A stretch of DNA of 64,000 nt from Hevea brasiliensis (lineage: Eukaryota > Streptophyta > Magnoliopsida > Malpighiales > Euphorbiaceae): the NCBI RefSeq assembly GCF_030052815.1, contig NC_079505.1, forward strand, positions 72,972,701 through 73,036,700, written 5' to 3'. The notes under the pieces were generated by a model. It worked only from the letters and a program-made list of their open reading frames with translations. It did not search any database and was not told the DNA's origin. The position numbers and the translations under genes are program-made. Shown in pieces: positions 1 to 12,049 of this stretch. How positions within the stretch are numbered: position 1 is the stretch's first letter; the number at the start of each line of letters is the position of its first letter.

Positions 1-226
1 GCAATTTTAAAATATTTGCATCTCTTCGAACATATACAACAATTCACTTTGTATCTATTAGAATAATTACATCTGTTCACTTACACCTTTTAGAATAAAT
101 ACAATAGTTCACTTTGTATCTCTTATAACAATTACATCTGTTCACTTATACCTTTTACAACAGATACAACTGTTCACTTTGTATATCTTAGAACAATTAC
201 ATCTGTTCACTTATACCTCTTAAAAC
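1..226. repeat. Left half of a 65-bp tandem array
   Basis: A motif around TACAACTGTTCACTTTGTAT recurs with starts near 35, 100 and 165, a 65-bp period made of two related half-units of about 32 bp (the other half carries TTACATCTGTTCACTTA). The array stops exactly where the Athila LTR starts and resumes at 11,038, so it was one array before that insertion. It may be a minisatellite inside an older copia element, which is inference. Confidence 0.85.
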
Positions 227-1685
227 TGATGCATGCATTTTAGATCATCATTTAGGTGTAATTTTTGCACATAATTTACCCTTGTTCATAGCCATTATTA
301 TAGATATTAGTATATATTTAGTCAATTTTGCAATTTTCACTTTTCTTAGTTTAATTTTTGGAATTTATTTGTTTTGTAGGGTAAATTTGGAGAAATTTGA
401 TGTATTTTGATCAAAGTAGCCATTTAAAGGAGATTAGAGTTGAATTGCAAAAATTTTTGAAGTTGAGTAAGTTGAGTAAAAAATGGCGAAAGACAACCGA
501 AGGTTAGCTTATGTCGCAGTTGTTGTGTCGATCATCGATATTCAGCCGAGAGCGACACAACCCGCAACACAACCCACGACACAACCGACTCAGCATGTCA
601 TTTTATGGAAATAATTGACGTGGCATTTAATTACTCGACTTTTACCTCACTTTCTGGAACCTTCCCTTTTACCCATTCTAGGCGGACCCTTAGCCTATAT
701 AAAGCCTCATTTTATCATTTTTCTTTCAATAGAGAGCAAGGGAGGCATTTTTGGCAAGATTAGAAAGAGAGAAGGAGCACTTTTCATTCTTTTTCTTGCA
801 AAACTCGTTTTACGCACTTTCTGCGTGAGAATCTGCATATTTACGGGTTTTTCTACCCTTAGCTTACACTTCCATTATTTCTTCATTTATACATTTGGGT
901 TTGTCTTTAAACAATGATTTGTGAGTAGTTGATTGAGATTCTAGAGATGGGTTTGTAAATATTGATTTGTATTGTGGTTTTGAGTGATTTAGCTATTTAA
1001 ATGGGATTTGTTATATTTTGATTTATTGCTTGTGAGCTTGTTGCCTTGCTTGATGAATGGGCCTCATTAAGTTAAGCTTTAATCCTTAATAGATGGACTG
1101 AAAAGTGAATATTAGGGATAGATAATCTTGCAATAAACTTTATTTTCTTGGTGTTAGAAATAAGCTAAGAAGATTAAGGAACTTTCCAAAAATCAATTAG
1201 AGCATTAATTGGGTTTTTGTTAGGTTTGAAATACCGTGAAAACAGGGTTTGATTTAATGAAAACCAACTTTGAGATGCTTGAAAAAGGTTTCAAAAATTT
1301 AAGAATTGATTTCCCTCAAAATTGCAATTCTCATGTGTTTGGCTAAATTAGGGATAAACCACATGCAAACAATATTGAAAATCCAATCTCTAGAATCACT
1401 TTAATTTTTATTGAATTTAGATTTAATTCCTCTCAAATTTCATAAATAGAAATTTCAAATTAATTTTTGGTAATCTAGTTTAATTAATTTTAGTTAATTG
1501 TTTGATTTAGTTTTAATTCCTCAAATACCAATTTTAATTCCAAATTTCATTTTACACCTTTAAATTTTATCACTCTAATTAGCTTATACTTTTATTTCCA
1601 ATTTAAACACAATTCCCTGTGGGATCGATATCATTTTTTAAAACTATACTACTGTGACCCGTGCACTTGCGGATACACAGCATCA
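227..1685 (+). repeat. 5' LTR of the Athila element (1459 bp)
   Basis: It aligns along its whole length with 9544-11037. The two are almost identical over 960-1600 but differ between about 480-560 and 780-870, where the 5' copy lacks several short CTGC-rich pieces. It contains a TATA box and a CACAACC-rich block near 540-590. Short open frames such as 615-917 lie inside the LTR and are not genes. Confidence 0.93.
696..703 (+). promoter_or_regulatory. LTR TATA box
   Basis: TATATAAA lies mid-LTR and is conserved at 10026-10033 in the 3' copy. It is the likely Pol II start signal, which would place the U3/R border about 30 bp downstream. Confidence 0.7.
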
Positions 1686-1691
1686 AGTTTT

Positions 1692-1709
1692 TGGCGCCGT
1701 TGCCGGGGA
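1692..1709 (+). other. Primer binding site, tRNA-Asp
   Basis: TGGCGCCGTTGCCGGGGA begins six bases after the 5' LTR and is complementary to the 3' end of plant tRNA-Asp including CCA. This primer choice is typical of Athila-group elements. Confidence 0.9.
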
Positions 1710-1815
1710 ATTGTTTGTTTTAAGTTGGATTTTAATTGTTTTAAGCTAATTAGAATTTTTATTTTCTTTTATTTTCACTACTGTTCCTTGTGTTTTTCAG
1801 GTACTTTTCTTGTTT

Positions 1816-3275
1816 ATGAGACGATCGAAAAGCACAAGTGACACTGAATTGTTGTTTAATCCTGAAATTGAAAAATTCTGTCGAGCCAACAAAAAGGAAT
1901 TCAAGAGAAGAAAAGAAGCAGAAAAAGAAGAACAACAAAGATTTGAGCAAGAGGTGACAATAGAAAATATGGAGAATCAAAATAGAGCTATTGGTGGAGA
2001 CAATGGAGGAAATGAGCAAAACGGGCAAAATGCAGTTGTTAATCAAATTGATCCTCAAAGAAGATCCATGTTGGATTATGCTTTTCCTAGATGTGCAGAT
2101 GTGAGAGATAACAGACCTATTATTGGAGCTAATCAATTTGAGTTAAAGACTGGTCTCATTCAAATGGTTCAGAATTCACAATTTGGAGGTAGTCCACTTG
2201 AAAATCCTCATTCTCATTTGAAGAAATTTTTGATGATATGTGGTACACAAAGACCACCTGGAGTTTCAGATGAAGTTATTCGACTCACCTTATTTCCATT
2301 CTCTCTTCGGGATTCAGCATTGGAGTGGTATGACTCACTTCCACAAGCTATTATAGCTACTTGGGAACAGCTATCTCAAGCTTTTCTATCTCAGTTTTTC
2401 CCACCTGGGAAGACCACTCATTTGAGGAATTTGATGGTAGCTTTTAAACCAAGAGATGATGAAACTTTGTATGAATCTTGGATGAGATTTAAGGAGCTTG
2501 AAAGGCAATGTCCTCATCATGAAATACCCAAATGGATGATTGTTGAATTTCTACACGAGTTACTCGACCATAAGAAACACAATTGATTCACAAGCGGAGG
2601 AGATTTCATGAGAATGACAAGTGAAGAATGCTATGATCTATTAGAGAAGATTGCTCATAATACCCATTTATAGGGAAATCCTAGAGCACTTGAGCCAAAG
2701 AAAGCTGGGATTTATGAACGTGATTCAGTTAGCTACATGAATGCAAGATTTGATCAGTTGACTCAGCTTCTTAGTGATTTTTGCACAAAGGCAACAACCT
2801 CAACTCCTACAACTATGCAACAAGTTGCCTTCACAGATGGAACTCAAAGTTGTGGAGTTGATTACTCTTCTTATGGTGATGATTATTTGCAAGAACAAGC
2901 TGCTTATGCAGGAGGTTATCAACAGAAACCTATGGGAAATGCTTATTCTAATGTGAACAACTCAACATGGAGACCACAAGCAACTTTTGCTCAACAAGGC
3001 CAAAGCTCAAATTATGCTCATAACCAGCAGTTTATGCAGCAGAACAAGCCTCAATTTCAGCCTCAATTTCAGCCCACAAGGCAACCACCACCTGGATATC
3101 AAGCAAGAGCACAACAATCCCTTCCACCTCATGAACCGAAGCCAACCTTGGAAAGCATGATGGAGAAATTTTTTGCTGAACAAAGCAAGATGAATAGCAA
3201 ATTGGAGGAAGAAATGCAACACATGAGACAAACTATGGATTAATTACAAGTCCACAACCGCATGTTGAGACTCAA
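1816..3275 (+). pseudogene. gag: Athila gag (capsid) pseudogene
   Basis: The frame opens at ATG 1816 about 125 bp after the primer site. A lysine/glutamate-rich N-terminus is followed by a retrotransposon gag domain at about 2130-2580, recognisable by the ALEWYDSLP and FLSQFFPPGK segments. A Gln/Pro-rich tail lies at 2737-3240. The frame is broken by TGA at 2584 (near small indels), TAG at 2671 and TAA at 3241, and a one-base loss near 3267 shifts it relative to pol. No zinc knuckle is visible, as is usual for Athila gag. The intact protein would package element RNA in cytoplasmic particles. Confidence 0.88.
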
Positions 3276-4835
3276 TTGACTCAACAAGCAAGCTCATCGG
3301 GAAGCAAATCCTATGGGAAACTACCTAGCCAACCACAAAACCCTCATGAACAATGTAAGGTTGTGACCTTGAGAAGTGGTAAGAAAGTTGGTCAAGAGAG
3401 TGAAAACAAGAGAGAAGAAAAAGAGAGCACAAAAGAAGAAAATTCAGTTGAGAGCAAGAAAAATGAAAAAGAAGAAGAAAGCAAAAGTGAGCAAGATGAG
3501 GGAGAGAAACCATACATCCCACCTGAACCTTACAAGCCCACCCTTCCCTACCCTCAAAGATTCATCAAGCACAAGCTAGACAAACAATTTGGCAAGTTCC
3601 TTGAAGTGCTAAAAAAGTTGTATATCAATGTGCCATTCACTGAGGCACTATCCCAAATGCCAAGTTATGCCAAGTTTTTGAAGGAGATTCTTTCCAACAA
3701 GAGAAGGCTAGAAGATTATGACACCATCAACTTGGGAGAGCAATGCAGTGCTATAATTCAGAAGAAGTTACCTCCCAAACTCAAAGATCCGGGTGTGTTT
3801 TCCATTCCTTGTCATATTGGTGATAATTGTGTGGCAAATGCCTTATGTGACCTTGGAGCTAGTGTCAGCCTAATGCCTCTTTCAATATATGAGAAGTTGA
3901 ATATGGGAGATTTGAAGCCCACAAACATGTATCTTTCATTGGCTGACCGTTCAATTAAGTATCCAGAAGGCATTCTTGAAAATGTGCCTATCAAGGTTGG
4001 GAAATTCTACATTCCGGTGGACTTTGTCATTCTAGATATGGAAGAAGACACAAAAGTTCCTATCTTATTGGGAAGAACCTTTTTGGCAACAGCTGGTGCA
4101 TTAATTGATGTAAAGGGTGAGAAATTGACGCTTAGAGTGGGAGATGATCAAATGATATTCAACATCAATCCTGCCATGAAAAGGAAACATGAAGAAGTTG
4201 AGTCTTGTTTGCGGGTAGACATTATTGATGAGATTGTTCAAGAGCATTTCAGAAAAAGCTATCCACAAGACCCACTTGAAAATTGCTTAGTCCATGGTGG
4301 GAGTATTGATGATGACAATCTCAACATAGCTGCTTTTGCACAACACTTGGAGAGCTCTCCACCACATCCTGAAGCCACAATTTTTCAACTTGAAGAAGTG
4401 CAAAATTTGGAGATCAAACAACCATCATTAAAGGTAGAGGATGCCCCAAAGGTAGATCTTAAACCTCTTCCTTCCAACCACAGGTATGCTTTTCTTGGAC
4501 CAAATGAAACATATCCTGTTATAATTAATGCATGTTTGACTGATATTGAGAATGAAAAATTGTTGAGAGTTTTGAGAGAATATAGAAGAGTTTTGGGTTA
4601 TGCAATTGATGATATAAAGGGAATTAGTCCAACAGTTTGTATGCATAGGATTTTCCTCGAGCCAAATAGTAAACCTTCCATTGAACATCAAAGAAGATTG
4701 AATCCTACAATGAAGGATGTTGTGAAAAAGGAAATCCTAAAATTACTAGTCTTTGGAATTATTTACCCCATTTACGGCGGTGAGTGGGTTAGTCTGTGCA
4801 TGTTGTACCAAAAAAGGTGGGGTGACAGTTGTTAA
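3276..4835 (+). pseudogene. pol: Athila pol: protease and start of reverse transcriptase
   Basis: This stretch continues from gag with no ATG at its start. A charged Lys/Glu linker (about 3370-3510) precedes an aspartic protease with the active-site motif DLGAS at 3849-3863 and the family's LLGRTFL segment at about 4056-4076. The N-terminal part of reverse transcriptase starts near 4620. The frame is lost around 4780-4835, where small deletions in the GEWVS region lead to a stop. Protease would cut the polyprotein inside the particle. Confidence 0.9.
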
Positions 4836-5483
4836 AAATGAGAATAATGAATTGAGAGCCACTAGAATCATATAGGTTGGAGAATGTGCATAGACTATAG
4901 GAAGTTGAACAATGCCACAAGAAAAGACCATTTTCCCCTTCCTTTTATGGATCAAATGTTAGAGAAATTAGCCAAGCATTCATTCTTTTGCTACTTAGAT
5001 GGATATTCTGGTTTCTTTCAAATTCCAATACATCCTGATGACCAAGAAAAAACTACCTTTACCTGTCCCTATGGCACCTTTGCCTATCGAAGGATGCCAT
5101 TCGGATTGTGTAATGCGCCTGACACATTTCAAAGGTGCATGATGGCCATTTTTTCTGATTTTATTGAAGAAATTATGGAGGTCTTCATGGATGACTTTTG
5201 ATATGGCACTAATTTTGATTAATGCTTGACTAATTTGTCTAAAATCTTGCAGAGATGTGCTTATAATGATTTGGTGTTGAATTGGGAGAAATGCCACTTT
5301 ATGGTCCAAGAGGGGATCGTTTTAGGGCATTTAATCTCAAATAGGGGAATTGAAGTGGATAGAGCTAAAATAGAAATTATTGAAAAAATGCCACCTCCAA
5401 CCATCACAAAGGAGTGCGGAGTTTCCTTGGACATCTGGGTTTTACGGCGATTTATTGATTTTCTAAACTTGCTAAACCCTTAA
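4836..5483 (+). pseudogene. pol: Athila pol: reverse transcriptase fragment
   Basis: After a frameshift near 4870 the RT fingers/palm region (CIDYRKLN, 4884-5201) is readable. The catalytic motif is FMDDF at 5184-5198, immediately followed by TGA where the frame slips. A second segment, 5226-5483, carries the thumb region and then slips again near 5420. The catalytic aspartates survive but no continuous enzyme can be made. Confidence 0.88.
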
Positions 5484-6120
5484 CAAATCTCTTGAATCAT
5501 GATTTTAATTTTGATTTTAATCAAGATTGTATGGTTGCTTTTTGCAGGTTGAAGACGGCCTTAACAACAGCTCCTATCATGCAACCCCAGTTGGACTTTG
5601 CCATTGAAATCATGTGTGATGCAAGCGAGTTTCTTGTTGGAGCCGTCCTTGGCGAAAGATAGAAAACCTTATGCCATTTACTATGCAAGCCGAACCCTTG
5701 ATGAAGCTCAAGTTAATTATGCCACAACTGAAAAGGAGTTCCTTGCGGTAGTATTTGCACTCAATAAATTTCGTTCTTATTTGGTCAACTCAAAGGTAAT
5801 AGTTTTCACCGATCATGCAAAGCAATAAGGTATTTAATGAGCAAGAAAGAAGCTAAATCTAGGTTGATTAGATGGATTTTATTACTTCAAGAATTTGATT
5901 TGGAAATAAGAGATAAAAGGGTGTTGAAAATGTGGTGGTGATCACCTTTCTAGGATAAGCGAAAATAAAGATGATGAAATTGTGCCAATTGATGAATTTT
6001 TCATGAATGAGTAGTTGTATGTGTTGAAATCTTCACTTCCATGGTTTCTTGATATTGTGAATTTCTTGTCTTGTGGTGTCTTGCCACTGATTTATCTTAG
6101 CAAAAGAAAAGATTCTTGCA
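5484..6120 (+). pseudogene. pol: Athila pol: RNase H remnant
   Basis: An RNase H-like domain is spread over two frames. The first catalytic stretch (MCDAS) lies near 5610-5625, and YYASRTLDEAQ to FTDHAKQ lies at about 5660-5828. Frameshifts at about 5650 and 5825 and many stops between 5830 and 6120 break the link to integrase. Confidence 0.8.
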
Positions 6121-7314
6121 TGATGTTAAATTTTATTCTTGGGAAGAACCTCTTTTGTTTAGAAGATGTAATGATGGAATAATTAGGAGATGTATACGGA
6201 GGAAGAAATAAATGATGTTATTTACCATTGTCATTCCTCTGAATATGGTGGTCATTTTAGTGTCTCAAAAGCTGTTGAAAAGGTCTTGACATCGAGTTTC
6301 TATTGGCCTAAAATGTTTAAACATGTGAGAGATTCTGTAAGCAAGTGTGATAGGTGCCAAAGGGTAGGCAACATTTCCAAAAGAGATGAGATGCCCCAAC
6401 AATCCATATTAGAAGTTGAATTATTTGATGTGTGGGAATTGATTTCATGGGGCCATTTCCATCTTCTTATGGGAATAAATATATCTTGGTAGGGTGGACT
6501 ATGTATCTAAATGGGTAGAAGCTATTGCTACACCTACCAATGATGCAAAAGTTGTGGTGAAATTTCGAAAAAATTTGTTTTGACAGTTTGGTGCCCCACG
6601 TGCCATAATCGGTGATGGTGGTAGCCATTTTTGCAAACACCAATTTGAAAAATTGATGAGAAAATATGGGGTAAAGCATAGGATTGCCACACCATATCAC
6701 CCTCAAACAAATGGCCAAGTAGAAATCACAAATAGAGAAATCAAGCAAATCTTGGAGAAAATCACAACAAGTCCGGAAAAGATTGGTCCCTTAAATTAGA
6801 TGACACTCTTTGGGCATATAGAACAACATTTAAAACCCCCATAGGAACTACACCTTATAGGTTAGTTTTTGGGAAATCATGCCATTTGCCTGTAGAGTTA
6901 GAACACAAAGCTTATTGGGCCATTAGAGCAATCAATTTTGATTTACAAGCTGCTGGACACAGAAGACTTTTGCAACTAGATGAATTAGAAGAATTGAGAC
7001 TTGATGCTTATGAAAATGCTAGGATCTATAAAGAAAGAACTAAAAAATGGCATGATAAGCATATCAAGAAAAAGGACTTTAAAGAAGGAGATTTGGTTCT
7101 CTTATTCAATTCAAGGTTGAAATTTTTTCCAGGAAAATTAAAATCAAGGTGGTCAGGTCCATTCAAAATTGTGAAAGTTTTACCTCATGGTGCTGTGGAA
7201 ATTTTTGGTGAAAAATCTGGTAATTTCAAGGTAAATGGACAAAGATTGAGGCACTATTCAGTTGGTGAGCCAATTGAGAAGATAGCAACTTGCTATCTTT
7301 CTCATTCTCCATAA
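6121..7314 (+). pseudogene. pol: Athila pol: integrase pseudogene
   Basis: The HHCC zinc-binding region lies at about 6220-6370, ending in CDRCQRVG. The catalytic core follows, with an aspartate in the DGGSHF segment at about 6614 and the glutamate side of the D,D-35-E triad near 6720 (HPQTNGQVE). The longest clean part is 6886-7314, which holds the end of the core and a basic C-terminal domain ending in a normal stop. Breaks occur near 6490, 6580 and 6775. No chromodomain is seen, in agreement with Athila. Confidence 0.87.
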
Positions 7315-8729
7315 CATTTTGATTGAGTATGGTCAAGCTAAAGACCTAAACTTAGCATTTTTGTGCATAACTCATAATTTTTCATTGATTCTTTATTTCT
7401 TTCATATATTTGTTTTAAGCTTTTCTATACTCCTTATTCAGAGTTTAACATTGTTCTAATTTCCTTGTGCAGATGGGATACAATGCATTGCAAGCAAATG
7501 AGCATAAAAAAAAAAAAATAAAAAAAAAACATTTCATGTCTTTAATTTCGTTGCTTAATTAATTAGTATTTTGAACTTATTTAGTTAATATTTTGTTTGT
7601 GTTGTTTTTCTTTTACTTGAACCATTTACTTATTCAGTTTTTTTTAGTTCCTCATAAAATACATTTTTCTTTTATATCTTTAGTACATTGCTCACTTGCT
7701 TTGATTTGCTACTTCGGATTTACACTTGATGGCTATATTTTTGAGCTTAACTTCCCTATTCCAAATTTTTGAGTTTAATTGATTTAATGGATTCCATTGC
7801 ACTGTTTCTTTTGCAATGAGTGCAAGAATGTCCAAATTTTATCTAATTAAATTGGCTGCACTTCAATGAGGTAACAATTCTCATCTCAGCTTGTGTCACT
7901 TTCAACACAAGTTGTGCTATCGCTTATGCAACAGGGTAATAATTCTTTATGCACATATAGCCAAATTATCCCATTACTTGCACTCTTTTAACATTGAGGA
8001 CAATGTTCATTCTGAGTATGGGGGAGAGGGTAAATTTTTTGCAAAAATTACTTTTTCTTTTTTTCAATTGCATATAGTGACATTACTTCATACTTGTACA
8101 TATTCACATATATACACTGCATATAGCTTCATATACTTAGTTATGCATACTTAGTTGCATATAGGTTGACTATACATTTACACTCATGCATTTCATTCAT
8201 TCATTTAAAATTTTTGGATTTTTAAACCAGTCTTTGGATTCCATAAGCCACTTATTCAAGCAATCCAACTTGCCTTTAGATGGTTAGTGGAATGAAAGTT
8301 CCAGCTGGGTACAAAGTCTTAAGCATTATTCTTTCTCTTACTTAATAGCTGAAAATTAATACATTCATCTAGGTATGCAGATTCTGATTAGTTATTTTGA
8401 GTTTTGAGTGTCTGGATAAGCCTTTAAGGAAGAAAATGGTCATTGTCGTCTCACCATTCCTAGAACAAGCATCTTAGATCTTTCAAAGCGAAATTTTTAA
8501 CTTGCATTTGATAAGAATATGATTTAGGCATTCCTTCATATTTTAAACCTCACATTTAGCCTTAACCTACCTTAATCTCATTTTAACCCTTGCAAACCCC
8601 CTTGAACCTTAATTCCCTAATTTCTTTGGAACCCAAATCATTTACCTAGCCATTAAACCTAAACACTACTACCTATTATGAGAATAATATTTTAGCAATT
8701 AAGTGCATAAAAAAATAAAATAAATAATG

Positions 8730-8762
<33 letters not shown>

Positions 8763-9530
8763 AAAAAAAACTTGGAGGATTGAAACATCTTGAAAAGTGC
8801 TAGAGTAATTGTGAAAAGTTGATAAAAAAAAAATGGTTACCAAAATATCCCAAAGGTAATTTTGGGTGTGACGTGAAATAGGGACACATACAAAATAAAA
8901 AAATATATATATATTATAAAAGTAGTCCCTTTATTGTGATAGCACTTGAGATTCATTGTGAATTTCTTTCCTCTTTATAAAAAAAAAAATAAAAAAAAAT
9001 ATTTGAAAATGAAAAAAAAAAATGGATGCACTTTGAATTTCATGGTTAATATTATTCTCATATTTTGTTTACCTTATTCCCTTTCTTTGTTAACCACAAT
9101 TTTACCCTATTAGACCCCATTACAACCCTTAAAAAGACCTAATGATTCTTTGAAAAATGCTTGTTACATTAGTAGAGTTAGATCTTTTATGCTTGCATAT
9201 GGGTTTGGCAATATAATCTTCCATACATTACTCACCATCTATTTGAGACACATTGGCTATCTATTTCATTTAGGTTTGTTTCGGCACAATTGACTCTTGT
9301 AGCTGGTTGGTATTTGTTGCTTGGGTTGATTGGTTAATTCTTAGCTATTCTGTAATTGTTGAGAGTGCTTGCTTCATTCTTTGTGCTTTTGCTGGTGGGA
9401 ACTTGGAATGTTGGTGGCTAGAGGTAAGTTGGTGGTTTGGATTAGTGATTTTTGTGTTTTCAAAGACTGATTCTATTCCCTTCCAAATGAGTTTTAATGA
9501 AATTTTGCTTGAGGACAAGCAAGAGTTTGA
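7315..9530 (+). other. 3' noncoding region of the Athila element
   Basis: About 2.2 kb lies between integrase and the polypurine tract. Some Athila elements carry an env-like frame here; I see none, only short open stretches in AT-rich sequence, poly-A runs and a (TA)n tract at 8729-8756. A purine-rich box at 7993-8030 resembles the true polypurine-tract region at 9508-9545. Confidence 0.75.
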
Positions 9531-9540
9531 GAATGGGGGA
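9531..9540 (+). other. Polypurine tract
   Basis: GAATGGGGGA lies three bases before the 3' LTR, the expected place for second-strand priming. Confidence 0.85.
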
Positions 9541-9543
9541 ATT

Positions 9544-11037
9544 TGATGCATGCATTTTAGATCATCATTTAGGTGTAATTTTTGCACATAATTTACCCTT
9601 GTTCATAGCCATTATTATAGATATTAGTATATATTTAGTCAATTTTGCAATTTTCACTTTTCTTAGTTTAATTTTTGGAATTTATTTGTTTTGTAGGGTA
9701 AATTTGGAGAAATTTGATGTATTTTGATCAAAGTAGCCATTTAAAGGAGATTAGAGTTGAATTGCAAAAATTTTTGAAGTTGAGTAAAAAATGGCCGAGA
9801 GCGACACAACCTGCAGCACAACCGAGTTAGCTTATGTCGCAGGTTGTGTCGATCGTCAGATATTCAGGCCGAGAGCGACACAACCCGCAACACAACCCAC
9901 GACACAACTGACTCGGCTTATGTCATTTTTACTGGAAATAATTGACGTGGCATTTCATTACTCGACTTTTACCTCACTTTCTGGAACCTTCCCCCTTTTA
10001 CCCATTCTAGGGCAGACCCTTAGCCTATATAAAGCCTCATTTTATCATTTTTCTTTCAATAGAGAGCAAGGGAGGCATTTTTGGCAAGATTAGAAAGAGA
10101 GAAGGAGGAGCACTTTCTGCATTCTTTTTCAGCAGCCTGCAAAACTCGTTTTCTGCACTTTTCTGCAGCAGAATCTGCTGCATATTTCTGGGTTTTTCTA
10201 CCCCTTAGCTTACACTTCCATTATTTCTTCATTTATACATTTGGGTTTGTCTTTAAACAATGATTTGTGAGTAGTTGATTGAGATTCTAGAGATGGGTTT
10301 GTAAATATTGATTTGTATTGTGGTTTTGAACTGATTTAGCCATTTAAATGGGATTTGTTATATTTTGATTTATTGCTTGTGAGCTTGTTGCCTTGCTTGA
10401 TGAATGGGCCCTCATTAAGTTAAGCTTTAATCCTTAATAGATGGACTGAAAAGTGAATATTAGGGATAGATAATCTTGCAATAAACTTTATTTTCTTGGT
10501 GTTAGAAATAAGCTAAGAAGATTAAGGGGAACTTTCCAAAAATCAATTAGAGCATTAATTGGGTTTTTGTTAGGTTTGAAATACCGTGAAAACAGGGTTT
10601 GATTTAATGAAAACCAACTTTGAGATGCTTGAAAAAGGTTTCAAAAATTTAAGAATTGATTTCCCTCAAAATTGCAATTCTCATGTGTTTGGCTAAATTA
10701 GGGATAAACCACATGCAAACAATATTGAAAAATCCAATCTCTAGAATCACTTTAATTTTTATTGAATTTAGATTTAATTCCTCTCAAATTTCATAAATAG
10801 AAATTTCAAATTAATTTTTGGTAATCTAGTTTAATTAATTTTAGTTAATTGTTTGATTTAGTTTTAATTCCTCAAATACCAATTTTAATTCCAAATTTCA
10901 TTTTACACCTTTAAATTTTATCACTCTAATTAGCTTATACTTTTATTTCCAATTTAAACACAATTCCCTGTGGGATAGATATCATTTTTTTAAAACTATA
11001 CTACTGTGACCCATGCACTTGCGGATACACCGTATCA
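9544..11037 (+). repeat. 3' LTR of the Athila element (1494 bp)
   Basis: Direct copy of 227-1685, 35 bp longer because it keeps several CTGC-rich pieces missing from the 5' copy. It holds TATATAAA at 10026-10033 and a perfect 13-bp inverted repeat at 9802-9814 and 9839-9851 in the presumed U3. Confidence 0.93.
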
Positions 11038-11240
11038 AGAACATATACAACCGTTCACTTATACCTCTTAGAACAGATACAACCATTCACTTATACCTCT
11101 TAGAACAGATACAACCATTCACTTTGTATCTCTTAGAACAATTATATTTGTTCACTTATACCTTTTACAACAAATACAACCATTCACTTTGTATCTCTTA
11201 GAACAATTACATTTGTTCATTTACACCTTTTAAAACATAT
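11038..11240. repeat. Right half of the split tandem array
   Basis: The TACAACC-ATTCACTT motif resumes at once after the LTR with starts near 11045, 11078 and 11110 (about 33-bp steps), then a 65-bp step. It is the continuation of 1-226. Confidence 0.83.
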
Positions 11241-12049
11241 ATAATTATCAATAATAAACAGTTCATTTTGATATCTTTTAATGAACAGACATAACTCTTT
11301 TGAAATGAGACAAATTTCCCTATCACTAATATTTTTAACAATATCCTCACCTAGTTAGTGATAGACACAATCAATATGAATTAGGATTTATGCATATAAA
11401 AAGTGTTTTTCGACTTATGCACATAAATCTTATTATCTTCTTTAACACATTCACCATGAGCTTTAGCATCATAATATAACCTTATATTTCTTCTAATTAT
11501 AAGCATGTCATCAATATAAAATAAATTATCACATAAAAAACTTTTTAATGTGTAAGTATTTTTGAATCTATTTAAGAGAAAAGTCATATGTGGCATATAG
11601 TAATTTTTTCCTATAATCATTCAAACTAGAAGTATGATGTGCTATTATTCCTCCTAATTACAATGATTTAAGAACTACTACTTTTAAATCCTTAAACTTT
11701 CAAACAAAGATATGCAACTCATCGACTTATCCATAACAGGCATATTATCAAGTATTTAGAATTTAAAATATTTCATAATGAGAAATTTATCCATACCTTT
11801 TTTTTCTGTATTATATTCGAGTTCTAACAAATTTCAGATTTCCTTTGGAGACTTGACAGAGGTAAACAAATCTTATAGCCTATCTGATGAGTTATTGAGA
11901 ATATGACCTCTGCATGGCAATTCATCTTCTTTTCTTGATCTATTTTCACCTTCTCAGTGAATATAATTTATTCCTTAAAATGATCAAGTTTCACGAACTC
12001 TTGATTCATCACGGAAACAGCCTTAGACTCTATTACGATTAATACCTTA
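11241..12049 (-). pseudogene. Ty1/copia gag-pol relic
   Basis: On the minus strand, 11381-11620 encodes a short segment with FYIDDMLII, which matches the YVDDML catalytic box of copia reverse transcriptase. Scattered gag-like sequence follows at about 11800-12040, with many stops. A degenerate match to the complement of a tRNA-Met primer site (around CTCTATTACGATTAATACC, 12020-12050) separates it from the LTR. The order gag then RT in the minus direction fits a decayed copia element. No single frame is long enough to define domains further. Confidence 0.6.

Larger units (their letters stand above)
227..11037 (+). mobile_element. Athila-type Ty3/gypsy LTR retrotransposon, decayed
   Basis: The element is bounded by two direct LTRs (227-1685 and 9544-11037) that begin TGATGC and end GCATCA or GTATCA. 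It has a tRNA-Asp primer site, gag, then protease, reverse transcriptase, RNase H and integrase in gypsy order, a long noncoding stretch and a polypurine tract. Flanks are AAAAC on the left and AGAAC on the right, an imperfect 5-bp target duplication. The gag type, the tRNA-Asp primer site and the large 3' noncoding region fit the Athila/Calypso branch. Stops and frameshifts in every domain make it non-autonomous. Confidence 0.93.

Noticed and set aside
615..917. 100-residue open frame, with partners at 9791-10263
   Set aside because: It lies within the LTR and is read through its TATA region. The same frame is not kept in the 3' copy.
7891..8154. Possible env-like frame after Athila integrase
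   Set aside because: The 87-residue frame runs across the purine box, and no signal peptide, transmembrane segment or related frame is evident.
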